Source of the DNA: Sphagnum magellanicum
Lineage: Eukaryota; Streptophyta; Sphagnopsida; Sphagnales; Sphagnaceae
DNA: 64,000 nt
Direction of reading: 5' to 3'
Assembly: GCA_021904315.1 (NCBI GenBank)
Contig: CM038917.1
Coordinates: 18,584,041-18,648,040, forward strand
This document shows positions 1 to 11,247 of this stretch, piece by piece; the stretch's first letter is position 1, and each line of letters opens with the position of its first letter. A program made the translations under genes and the position numbers. The notes under the pieces are model-generated. The model saw nothing but the letters and a program-made list of their open reading frames with translations. It made no database searches and had not been told where the DNA came from.

Positions 1-600
1 TCTTCCCCTTACAAAGAAGACTAAAGCAATTACAAAGAGCAACAAAACAATTCCTCTCTCAGACAAGTAAGAATTCCGCTACAGCACAAATTCTGAAGTC
101 TCTCAACACACTTTCTTGCGAATATCAGCAGACATGCATGGTTGCCAGACTCTGCAGCCAGAAGAGTAGGATAAATTTCTAACAAAAACTGTAGAACACA
201 GTAATTGGGTACCATCAAAGCTGGCATCTTTAGGTGGATTGTTGAAGTCTGCACCAGCTGCAGGGGCTGAGGGAGGAACAGGTACAACAGCAAAGGGGCG
301 ATGGAAGTCATGTCCCTGCTGGACAACCTGATGCCCCTCCATTGGGGATTTTTTTTTTTTATTTGGGAATTCCGGGGGGTCACTGGAGCTTCTTGCACCT
401 TATCAATTCAAGCTTGTATGTTGCTGCTCTTCTTGATCTGGGTGATGGATATCCCCTGTCACCTCCTCCACCTCCTCCTCTTCCTCCTTTCTGTCAGGCA
501 TTGTTGTTGTTCTCCACCTATGAGTTTTTCTTTTTGGCAATATTTTTTGGGCAGTTTTGTTGGAGATCTTCCACAAATAAGTCTTAGGCAAATTTGGTTA
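1..600. other. upstream flank, no supported gene
   Basis: I see no confident gene here. The minus strand has two short open frames (about 403-591 and 103-342). The first is acidic and low in complexity; the second has a proline- and alanine-containing stretch. Neither matches a family I recognise, and they could be the fringe of a minus-strand gene or chance. Part of this stretch is probably promoter and leader for the plus-strand gene that starts at 687. Confidence 0.3.
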
Positions 601-630
601 CAGTTCACAGCGGACATTAGAAAACATTTC

Positions 631-653
631 CCTCTCTCTCTCTCTCTCTCTCC
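631..653 (+). repeat. CT-dinucleotide run in the 5' leader of the QCR8-like gene
   Basis: An uninterrupted pyrimidine CT run ends about 35 bases before the ATG at 687. CT/GA runs in 5' leaders are common in plant genes. A similar run lies in the leader of the ammonium transporter near 35.46 kb. Confidence 0.8.
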
Positions 654-686
654 CGTCCGAGAGACGACTCATACAAGAAAGGGAAG

Positions 687-1314
687 ATGGTGGCAGTGCG
701 GTTAAGAGAAGTGGCGTACACATTGTCGCCCATGCATCAGAATGTCATGAACGGGTTGTGGAAGGACGCAGCCGTCAAGCTACGCAAGCGTGTTGCAGAC
801 AATTGGACGTCTGCACTCACCCTCGTCGTCCCCGTCGCCTCCACTTACTGGTATGCATATTTTCAAGAAGTAAGCTGATATTCCAATCTTTTTTCTGCTG
901 CTACTGCTGCTGTCTCTCTCTCTCTCTCTCCCTCTCTCTCTCTCTCTACTGCAAATTTTTGTGATGTTTTGGTTTTGAAGTTCTCATCAAGGGACTTCTT
1001 GTGACAAGTCTGTGAAGCGGTTTTCTTCAACTTCCCCAACAAATATCGAAGAAATCCATTCATGCTTTCTTGTGTAGAACGTAGGTTTGCTGTCTCTATT
1101 TTGTTTTGCCCTAGTTCGTTGAAGATGGCTGGAAGAACTGTTTGCTAATGGTAGTGGCCTGAGTGATAGATCGATGAGCACCTTGCACCATGAGCACACT
1201 ATCTGATCTCCATATAATCTTCTTCAAGAACGTTGTATGTGTTTGTGAAACTATCCCCCTGTGCAGGTATGCAGAGCATTTCAGACAGGAGGAGAAATGC
1301 AGCATCGAACCTAG
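687..1314 (+). CDS. QCR8: cytochrome b-c1 complex subunit 8-like protein (QCR8), C-terminus disrupted or unresolved
   Basis: Likely a small inner-membrane subunit of mitochondrial respiratory complex III. Exon 1 (687-850) encodes LSPMHQNVMNGLWKD and then a hydrophobic stretch ending in TYW, which resembles plant QCR8 (about 72 residues, one membrane helix). The intron I prefer is 851-1266 (GT...AG, phase 2). Exon 2 from 1267 then continues the family pattern as YAEHFRQEEK. After that lysine (about residue 65) the frame does not give the expected short ending and stays open to about 1522 with implausible, leucine-rich sequence. The neighbouring frame at 1297-1314 reads MQHRT then stop, which would give a family-sized protein of about 71 residues. 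A one-base assembly error, a real frameshift, or a splice I cannot see are all possible. A retained intron would end the protein at the TGA at 876-878. The ATG at 687 is chosen because it begins the family-like N-terminus. Confidence 0.72.
913..947 (+). repeat. CT-rich run inside the QCR8-like intron
   Basis: An almost pure CT tract lies in the predicted intron 851-1266. It is a simple microsatellite. Confidence 0.8.
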
Positions 1315-1446
1315 AGAAAAACCACAGATCACGATGACCTCAATCTTGATGAAGGCTTTGAGCTTTTTTCTGTTACTTAGAGATTCTGTGTCAGATCAGT
1401 TTTTGAGCATGGAGATAATCCCAACTTTCTTTCTGCTGGAACAACT

Positions 1447-1474
1447 ACTTCTTCTTCTTCTTCTTCTTCTTCTT
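1447..1474 (+). repeat. CTT trinucleotide microsatellite
   Basis: About nine CTT units lie downstream of the QCR8-like coding region, probably in its 3' untranslated or flanking sequence. The run encodes the spurious leucine string in the extended frame. Confidence 0.85.
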
Positions 1475-4428
1475 GTGTGTATGTCAGAACTGCCTGTTTC
1501 AAGCACAAGATCAAGAAGCTGATGTTGTCTCTTCATCGGCAGAAAGCAAGTGGCATTTGCGGCACAACAAACACCCATTTGAACATGGAGTTGTGCAAAG
1601 CTCAGAAGCTCTCATGAATGCAATTCTGGAAGACAAAAGATATTCTTCAAGCACATTCATTGAGATTATTATTACCTTTGAGACTGTTTGGGAAGAAATT
1701 GTATGAGAAATTTTGCATGGCATTGAATCAATTTTGTCAAGATTACTGCTATCTCACATTCCTGGTTCCTGAAGATTACTGGTGCTCTTGATCTTGAAAT
1801 TTTGCAAATAAGTTCTTAACTTCCTTCACATTCCACACATTGAAAATGAATTCAAACAACCAAGGGGGAAAGTGAGAATGTCTTTTTGAAAGTTGTTGGT
1901 CTTCACTTGCACCAACACTCGCCCACTTCTTTGCTAAATTCTTTGTACTTGTAATTGCAATGGTGTTGAAATTTTGTAGTCACTTGCCAAGGTCGTTACT
2001 ATTCTAAAATTTTCTCAAGTTTGAAGGTAACCCCATGGTGGATCCAAAAGTTTTCAACATCTAAGTTAGAAGTCAAAAGGTTTCATTATGTTGGGGTACC
2101 CCTCTCATTTCATGTCACTACAGTTATTGCCACACTTGCAAATTGCAGGTTATCACTTGAAAACTTGTTTAACTCTTGAAAAATGTTTTTCTTCCAAATC
2201 TTCAAAGGGTTTCCCTCCTAACTTCTTTTCCTTGAAAGGGTTCTTGCTCCAAGCTCTTCTCCATTCCTTTCAAACACACACATTTTATTCCCTTGAGCCA
2301 CTTCAAACACACTCCCCAAAAAAATCCTCCAATAAAATAATGGGGGGGGGATAAGCTTGAAGGATGAAAAAATCTAGGGGGTAATCCAAGAATCTCCTTT
2401 TCTAATGACAAAGAGGAATTGAACCTTAACCTACCTTCTCCACCAATCAATCTTCTCTCACCCAATGATTTTTTTTAAAGTCTTAATCTTCACCTTAGAT
2501 CTCCCCAAAGATAAAATCATTTGAAATGATAAGATGATGCGTTTTGGCCATGCCTATTGATTCATGAGGAGTGAACATTTCATAATCTGATAGAATTATG
2601 AAAGAATCATTTCCTCTAATCAATTCAAGACGAACACATAGGAAGGCATATTCACTATTAAGGTACCATTTTTGGACATAGGAGTTAAGGATTTCATTTT
2701 TACTACCTACCAAATACAAAATTTACATGATGGAATCCATTTAAGTATGAAAATTTGGATATTCAAATTATGATAATTCATATGGTGGTGGTGATTTTTC
2801 ACATGTGTATTTAATTATATATCAATATTTTGATAGAAAATCAAAAATGCAAAAAATGAATACATCAATTTTTATAAACAACTTGACATGTTTTCTTGCA
2901 TTATTATTTCTTACACATTTGACTTGCACTTGGGGCCACAAATAGTCTAATGAATACAAACAATCAATCAAATGGCTTTAAAAACTAGTCTTTTTCCTTG
3001 TAACCCTTTCAAAATGAATTATGTAATCTTCAAAAAAATTATACCGTGTATGATATAATCAAATGCATTTAATGAACATCATTAAACATAAACATCAGCA
3101 TTTTTTTATCCATGAAACAAAATTTAGTTCAATTAGATTATTTAATGCATTCCTTTTGATTCTTTTAAATTGAAATTTGCAATTAGGACAAGGATTCAAA
3201 TTATTTAAAAAGACTCAAAAAAACATTTCTATTGTATCCAATTTATTCTTAGATTTTATTATCATTTTAAAATGACATCATTCTAATTATAGGCATACAA
3301 CAATCCATTGTAATTATACAAAATAAATATTATTAAAATCCAAAATAATCTTTTGTAATATTTCTTTCATTAGACAATCCTTTTGGGTACTTTAACCATG
3401 AATATGCCTAAGATAAGATTGAGGTAACCTATGGTAATTAATTGGGTAGGTTATGGAGATTTTAGGTAACTTAAGATAAATTTCAAGGTTGCCTTGCTTT
3501 CTCCTTGTGATCATTCAAGTTTTACATCTAGTCACTTGAAAATTACCAATCATAAAATAAAAACAAAAAGAATATGCATCTTCAACCAATCCAAATTTTT
3601 AAGCCTCTAGATGATTGTTGGATTTCTAGGGGTTTTATTTTGCTCATCAATACTAGGGCATTTTACTTTGATCAAATTCCACCATCACAGTGCTTGCCAC
3701 ACCCCTACTCTATTAAAAGATATAAATTACATTTCATCAACTCATTTAATTCTACTTGCATTTTCCTTTTGTCTTTTTGCCTTTCATCCAAGTTGTGTTA
3801 ATTAATTATGGAACATAACACCTCCTTTTCATACATAAGGACCTTTAATTGCACTAGTGAATGACAAGTAGCTCAACGAAATGCCCTTGAATTCAAATGC
3901 CACTCAGCAATCACACATTAAAAAATTGATCAAATGGGTGGTGTGCATTGAAATGGATCAATCAATATGGTTTTGTAGGCTATCCCCCAATGCTCATATT
4001 TTAGCCATCTATTTAAAATTTGATTCACTTCTTAATAGTAGCTTTAAATGGTTTGTTGAGTGGTAATGTGAAGACAATGATATTTACCTTTTTTGTAGAC
4101 CTAGGTTCCTAAAGATAGCCATTACGATTGGTTTAAAAGTCCGATCAACCCATTTCCCAAGGAGCATGAGGAATAATACCTCATTCACACCATCTATTGG
4201 TTGTTTGATTTCTTGCAATTGTGAAGTTTGATTACTTTATGGTTTAGGAGATTAAATAGTTTGTTATTATTTCTCTATTTCTTTCTAAATCAATGAAGAC
4301 ATGCGACCCATGTTTATGTCTTTAAGGATTGGCTATCCTACATCTTTATTGCAACTAATATTATTGTGCTACCTAGCCTAATGAATTGGAATTTTCATCA
4401 CCCCTTGATTACCCAATCAAGAATCGTC

Positions 4429-4477
4429 ACTTATAAATTCTCCATTTATTAGATATATATATGGAGAATTTATAAGT
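4429..4477. repeat. perfect 17-bp inverted repeat (hairpin)
   Basis: The arms at 4429-4445 and 4461-4477 are exact reverse complements, separated by a 15-base TA-rich loop. It could be a foldback element relic or an AT cruciform. No flanking gene gives it a role. Confidence 0.75.
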
Positions 4478-4760
4478 AATGATATTTAATTCTACAACAA
4501 TTCATAGGTTCGCTAAATTGAAGAGCTTAATAAAAAATTGAACTTTGCCACCAACTCATTAAATGTTTCAATGCATAAAGATGACAAAAGGTCAAAATAA
4601 AACCCTCATATGAATTATTTTCCTATGCATTTTAAACCATTAATATTTTTTTATAAATGTTAATGAGCACTTATTTGTATGTTAAAACACACACATGGAT
4701 GTGTCGATATGATTTTAAATAGTTATCTAATTAGGCATGTGGATTTTGATCAATGGTTAT

Positions 4761-4845
4761 GTAGGCTAGATAGTCTAAATAGGTAAACTGAGTAGGTAGC
4801 CTAGATAGTCTAAATAGGTAAACTGAGTAGGTAGCCTAGATAGTT
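4761..4845. repeat. about 2.3-copy tandem repeat, 35-36 bp unit
   Basis: A unit containing CTAGATAGTCTAAATAGG occurs twice in near-identical form with a third partial copy starting near 4832. The high identity suggests a recent small duplication. Confidence 0.8.
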
Positions 4846-5489
4846 ATATGAGTATGGTAACTACTTTTGTAGGTCAATAGACTAGTCTTGATAAGTGTTT
4901 AAATTAGGCTACCTAGGTGGGTTGATATTGCTTAGTAGTTAAGTCAAATGTTCAACTACTATGATAATGTTCATCCATTTTTGAAGATTTGGTTTCCAAA
5001 TTGGATGAATGAAATGGTCATGGGAATGTGTTGGTAGTAAATCCAAATTTTGAATTACATTCATGAGAATTGAAATCCAATTGTAATCTTTTGGACTTAC
5101 ATAATTGCAAATTAGTTGACATGTCAATTATGTGAATGACCTTAGATAGATGGCAAGCCCATCTTAGGCCTATATAGACCTTTCACAAATTTGAACTCAT
5201 TTCCCTTATGTGTTGAAACTTTTTCTTTTTTAATATATATTTGCAAAAAAAAAATTGAATAAAGTTTATCCCTCAAATTTTTTTGTTACTCTATTAAAAA
5301 AATTAACACTTAATATTATCTAAATGTTTGGTTTTCATGCAAGTGATCACAAGTAATGAGGAGAAAATGCATCAAGCTTCATCACATTTAATGCGCACAA
5401 GTCATAGTTATAGGTGGGTCATATGGTTCAATTGTTCTCCTTTTTTTTAAAAATTCACTCATTAAGCATGGGGTATTTTTTTGGATTCA

Positions 5490-5800
5490 AGTTTGAAGTT
5501 TGTTTATTCAAGTTTTAGTTCTAATCTTTCAAGTTTCAAGTCTATTTTTGAAGTTTTAAATTTTATTTTTAAAGTTGTAAGTTTATGTTTTCAAATTCTT
5601 AGTATGTATTTGAAGTTTCACAATTGAGTTTTCAAGCTTTAGATCTAATTTTTCAAGTTGCAAGTTTGTTTTTAAAATTTCAAGTATATTTTTAAAGTTT
5701 TGTTTGAATTTTCAAGTTTTAGGTTTGATTCTTGAAGTTGCAATTCTATCTTTCAAATTTAAGTCTAAATTTTCAAATTTCAAGTTCCATTTTTCATCAT
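5490..5800. repeat. degenerate short-unit tandem repeat (TTCAAGTTT-like)
   Basis: About a dozen or more diverged units built around TTCAAGTTTTAG or TTCAAGTTGCAAG, spaced about 19-24 bases. It looks like an old, decayed minisatellite. Confidence 0.6.
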
Positions 5801-6599
5801 AGTTTGTTTGCATGTGTTAGCAATTAGGATGTTTAAACCATTGTAAAAAACTAGTTGAACTCTTCATGTTTTCCTTACGACCATAAATTGTTTTTCATAG
5901 GATCACTTTTGGATATGCCTATTTGTTACTAATTTAATTTGTCATTTGTGCACCTTAAACAATACATTTGCTTCATTTATTCAATTATGTATCATAGGTG
6001 AAGTGAATGATGTTGAATCAAGGAAAGCAAATTACCTTATCAACAAGGTGTGCTAAATATATGTGAAAAATGTTCACTTGCCATCATAAAACCAATTCAT
6101 GGGCCATTTTAAAAAGGTGCACATGGAGTAAGATTGGCAAACCAATTAAATCATCTAGTGTGCAATTGTGATTTTAAGTTGAATGAATCAAAAGTGTTGA
6201 TATCAATGGTGTGATCCAATTGATGAAATCCATTATTTGGTAATTGTTGAGGTCTTAAATGGGAACATTTGTTTGTTTGTTGTAAATGAAGTAGATGATC
6301 TAGTCCAAGAACACCTTTGGGATGTATTGTAATACCTTTTTAGGTTTGGCATCTCGTTATCAAATAATTATTTTATTTTGAAATTTTTATTTGACACAAT
6401 TTTTTTGAATTTATAGAAAAATTTATTTAAATTAAAAAATATTTAACAACGTCTTAAAATTGCTTAAAATAGATGTAATAGTATGCATATTAAAACCCTA
6501 AAATTACCTTATAACAACTTCTTGAATTCTATGAAATCTCGGTAATCAATAAACAATATTTTGAAAAAAAATTCAACAAGAAAGGACCTTAAATTTCTT

Positions 6600-6665
6600 A
6601 AATTTCAGCATTTAAAAAAATAATATAATTTTTGTTGAACCTAAGAAGGTACTACGGTATTAAGC
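6600..6665. repeat. dispersed repeat family, copy A
   Basis: Contains TAATATAATT at 6621-6630, followed by TTTGTTGAA and AAGGTACTACGGTAT. The same order of words occurs near 40.70, 43.57 and 61.67 kb, so this is a diverged copy of an interspersed repeat whose full extent I cannot define. Confidence 0.5.
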
Positions 6666-9600
6666 ATTACCACATTGTGGGACAATGAATACATTACTAC
6701 TAAATAGGGCGTAATAAGTGTTAGTACTAAAAACAAATGTGTTTGATAAACCTAGAATCAAAATAAAATTTGTTACTTTTGTTCTATAATTTTTCCTAAA
6801 CTTTTTGTTGATTTCATTATAATTGAACATCCATTATTTCAATTGTACTTTAAATATACTGGACACATTTTGCAATCAAATTTCATTTCTTTTGCACTTA
6901 TAATTGGTTTACTCTCAAATTGTTTAATCATAATTGCACCTTCACATGATTACATATGATTACAACATTTGCACTTTTAAAGTCAATTATTTGATTCCAA
7001 AGAAAAAGATAAAAATATTTTAACTTTTGTTCAATTACAAATTTATTTCATTTCAACTCATGTTAATCACATTTGAATTGATCCTTCAACATTATTGGTA
7101 GACATATAGACATTTGCAACACATGCATGCATCATGCCCATGTGGCATCATCCAATTTCACAAGCTTCAAATGTTTTTGCACATGAAATAACCTCAATTT
7201 TCCATGATTTGATGACATCACATGTTGTGGTCAATTGGATGATTTTAATTTGGATAATCTAGTGTTACACCACTTGAGGAATGATATGACACATAAGCAA
7301 ATGAACTTCATCCACCCATGTGATGTCAATAGATTGTAGTTGGAAAACATGTTCAATTATAATGGTAGGCTCGCTCTGAATATATTGTCCCATGGATGTC
7401 ATTTGTAGTTAAGTATTATTTGCAATTTATTGCCATTGACTTTTTTGGTGATTTTTTTGGTGGATAGTTTTAAAAGATACATTTCAATTGTAATTTAGTT
7501 GTGCATGACATTTGCGATTGGAAGACCTAGTTGAAAATGGAGTTATATGTTGTTTTTCCCTATTAAAAAAACAATTGTTGTTTCCTCCAAGGTTGTTGGG
7601 GACTAGTATTATAACAAGGATTCTTCTCATGCAAAAAATGAAGATATATGTTGACAAATGCATCAAATCTATCTTGAATTTGATTTAATTCAGTGTGCAT
7701 CTTGGGTTTGAAAAAGAAGTAATTGAGTTTGTCACAATTTTTCACTTTCTAAATCATAGTTGCTTTATGTGTGAATTCAAAGTAATCATGGATTTATTTT
7801 GCATTTTGAAGGTAAAAACAATCCTAAAAAAATATTGGATGAATAATAGCGAGTGGGGAATGGCCACTACAACAAATCATGGATTATTGGACCAAAACTT
7901 TTGGTGAAAATAGACCAAAAGTTACATTTGCCAACTTGACCAACCAATGATACTAGACAAGTCAATTTTGACATGTCCAAATTGATTGGGTCTTTTTGGT
8001 TGGGATTTTTTTACTAGGTTTTTTCATTAAGGTTTTTTTATTACTCAAATAAAATTGGTAGAGAGAAAATCTACATTTTTAATAAATTAATGCCCGAAAT
8101 AATAATTTTTTTTCCCCTACCTACCTACCCCCTAATAATTAATGAAATAATAATAATATATATACCTACCTATTTAAGCTAATTAGGCTAGCTAAGCAAA
8201 GTAAGTAATGGCCTAAATTATAAGCGTGAAAACCTGAATCCCTCACCTTCACATTTAGAAATCAAATCTTTAATCATTGCACTACCACTTTCATAAGGCA
8301 AAATGTTTTTGAACATAATATAATGAACATGTTCAATTTTTTTACACTATTTACATAGATAAATAGGTAAGGTAGTTTATCTTCGGTAGGCATTAGCCTA
8401 TAATAATCTAGGATATGTTATATTAAACTTGCCTAAGTTATATTTTTAATCTACCTAAGCTATATTTTTTTAATGCTACTTAGTTAAGCAATATACTTAA
8501 TACCTATATATAACGAAGGCTAGGTATAATATTAACCTATGCTAAGTATAATATTATTAACCTATGTTTAAGTAGCAAGGAGGTATATTAGGCTATTAAG
8601 GTCATTGAATAATATCCCAAATTTTAAAATAAACAAAATAAGAGCAAGGAATGAAATACATTCCTATAACTTTATATTGACAAATAGTCAAATTAGAAGG
8701 AAATTCTAAAATTAGTAGTACAAATAAATTCTTAAATTCCTATCAAGAATGCCAACAAAGTTTTTTAAAAAAAACATCAACACTTGAAAACACAAATATT
8801 CTAGTTTTCAAAGCAAATACCTCGGATGTGGCAGTTGGTAATCTTTCAATATCACCTCTAGACATGACTTGGGGGCTAGACATTTTATTTTGTCCCTTCT
8901 AACCACCCTCTCTTTGGAATGGGTAAACATTTTTTCCCCCTTTTGATTATTTTTTCTTTTCCCATCAATTGAATGTATTGTCCTTTTTTATTTTGATCTT
9001 TTTTTTTAAATTAATGAAGATTGAACCCATCATTTTAAAAAAATTGAGCTTTTAAACCACTATAGGAAGGACATCGGGGATGTTGGAAAGGCCTCAAAAA
9101 AATTGTTTGTAATGTAATGAAAAACATCAAAAAGGACATCATGGGTGTTAAAAATATTAATGTTTCAATAAGTGAAAATAAAATTTCATATTTTAAAATT
9201 AATGAAAGTGAAAATGAGAAGTTTATATGATCATGGATTATCAATTTTTGATAACTAATTATTTTTTAACTAATTTAAATATATTAATATTTTGACCTTG
9301 TGTCAATTGATCGACATTGGTAGTGTGAAGCAATGGGAAACCCAACTTAGATAATTGCATGTGTTGAAATATGATCATTGAGAAATGCATTAATATGTTT
9401 GTACAACATTTTTCCATTCCATTTTCTGTTTTTAAAATTCAATTGTGCATATATTGATATCCATTTTTTAAGAATTCAAAATTACTAATAAACATCCACT
9501 TTTGGTCACCTCCTTTTGGAATCAAGATTTATGTTACTATGCATGATTTTTTTCACATGTTGTGTATGAGAGGTTGTGGCTTCCAATTTGCATTTATATA

Positions 9601-10389
9601 GTGATATTTTAGTCATGAGGTTAAATGGGTTCTTGATTATGGGATCATAGTTTACATGTGTTTTGAGTTATGGTTGTTTTGAAAAGGGTATAGTTTGTAG
9701 TCACAATATTATATACTTGAATGTGATGTTGTTTATTCACATATTAAAATTTTAAAAATTAGTTGTTAGAAAGGTTATTATTCACATGTATACCTACACA
9801 TAAATTATTTTTACATTATTCACAATTTACCTAGCTTGGTTAGGCACTAATTATTTATTTTATGGAATGGCCAAAATTTCTGAAAAATACTTTCCTCATA
9901 TGCTGAAATTTTTGAAAGAAAGAAACTTTCAAGTATACTAGCTTCATTATTTAATATAATGTTGAGTTGTAGAATATCAATAATTTTAACTGCTGAATGT
10001 AAAAAATTAAAATTAATTACTAGGCACCTTGAGCTACTTAACTAAAGAGCTAGGTACCAAGTAGTTGAAATTAGTTTGGTTGTTAAGTTTTAGAGATGAA
10101 TGTAACAAGGTAGCGGTCGTTTTTATTATGATGAAAATGAGCAAAAATATATGGATGCTTAACTTCATGATTTATTTTCATATTAAATTTATCTTTAATT
10201 CAATTGCATTTCCACACAAAAAATCTTGTGTTTTAACAATTTGTGAAACCAAGTCATAATGTTGCATATCTTGTAATTTGTTTTGTCAATAAGCCTTGTT
10301 CCTTGTATTTGGATACCTATGTTGTTAACCTTTAATAAATCACTTAATAAATGATTAAGGGTTTAGGGTTTATGATTGAATTAAATTGG

Positions 10390-10480
10390 TCATTAAAACC
10401 TCAATATGCACCCTTCTTCCTTCCTTCTTGCCTTCCATTTCTTTCTTTTCTTTCCTTCCATTTCCTCCCTTCCCTCTTCC
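10390..10480 (+). other. pyrimidine-rich tract upstream of separase
   Basis: A TTCC/TTTC-rich stretch about 800 bases before the separase ATG. It may be part of the promoter or distal leader. I see no defined element in it. Confidence 0.4.
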
Positions 10481-10671
10481 CAGGCCAAAATGAAAATGAA
10501 TAAGAAATTGGTGCTGATCTTATTTTTATTTCCCATGACCGAACATATGAACTCAGTTTTCAAAAATCGCATGACCCCAGTCCTCACCCCAACCCAAAAG
10601 AAAAGAAAAAACAAACCAAACCAGAACCAAAACCCACACGGTTACCCAAACAGCTGTTCGCTTACTAGGAA

Positions 10672-10679
10672 GGCGGGAG
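10672..10679 (+). promoter_or_regulatory. E2F-like core GGCGGGAG, copy 1
   Basis: It contains the GCGGGA core found in E2F/DP sites (consensus TTTSSCGC and its complement), but the flanks do not match the full consensus. Its place ahead of a cell-cycle gene and its duplication make it plausible. Binding is inference. Confidence 0.35.
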
Positions 10680-10762
10680 TATTAATTAGTTTGTAAAAAA
10701 CTGTAGTGTTACAAGAACGTTGCATTGGCCGGTCACCCAAACAGTTGTTCGCTTACTAGGAT

Positions 10763-10770
10763 GGCGGGAG
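10763..10770 (+). promoter_or_regulatory. E2F-like core GGCGGGAG, copy 2
   Basis: Same eight bases as the site at 10672-10679, in the second copy of the duplicated block. A third related word, TTGCGGGA, lies at 10811-10818. Confidence 0.35.
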
Positions 10771-11247
10771 TCTTGGTTCATAATTTTTTTAGGGTTACAG
10801 GAACGTTGCATTGCGGGAGAGGAGGGAGCGTTTTCAAAATGCGTTTGTGCGTTTGTGCGTTCCTTTGTTCCTTTGCGCATCGGAGCAGCAATACAGAGGG
10901 ATTGTTTCTTCGTCTTCTTCTTCCAGCAGTTTGCGCTTGGATAGTTGGTTTTTCTTTCTTTCCTGGCTTTGGGACAGAAGATGGGGTTCAGAGGATCATA
11001 ACACCACGTCCATGTTCTATTATCATTCATGCATGGTGAGATGCTGCATCAATCTGTTCCTTTTCTCATTCTCTCCGCTTAACCTTTGTTCACAAAATTA
11101 GTGGCCACTGAAATCTGCTTGGTGCTTTGCTTTTATTTTACTTAGTGTGTTGATGAGTGCCAATGTCATTGCAAATGCTCTGAATGTTTGTTTGAATGTG
11201 TGTTATCTAGATACAGAAATTTGTGCTACAGCTTGGGAGTGGCAGTG

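Larger units (their letters stand above)
1475..10380. other. AT-rich intergenic region, no gene seen
   Basis: Strongly AT-rich DNA with short chance frames only (none above about 90 codons and none family-like). It holds a short inverted repeat (4429-4477), a two-copy tandem repeat (4761-4845), a long degenerate short-unit repeat (about 5490-5800) and one copy of a dispersed repeat (about 6600-6665). The stretch 8100-8600 is enriched in CCTA/TAGG words. I see no RNA gene. Confidence 0.6.
10640..10813 (+). repeat. two tandem copies of a ~90-bp promoter-proximal block
   Basis: Copy 1 (about 10640-10727) and copy 2 (about 10731-10813) share, in the same order, CACCCAAACAGTTGTTCGC-like, CTTACTAGGA, GGCGGGAG and GAACGTTGCATTG words at an offset of about 91 bases. 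The block lies 435-610 bases before the separase ATG, where a promoter or transcription start would be expected. The conserved words may be transcription factor sites that were duplicated together. Confidence 0.75.

Noticed and set aside
1190-1522. 110-codon frame across QCR8 exon 2 as a separate gene
   Set aside because: Its start lies in the predicted QCR8 intron, and its end is encoded by a CTT microsatellite. Only the YAEHFRQEEK part fits a family.
11188-11247. Upstream extension of the separase frame by 20 codons
   Set aside because: It begins at TTG, not ATG, and lies next to a possible 3' splice site. The first in-frame ATG is 11248.
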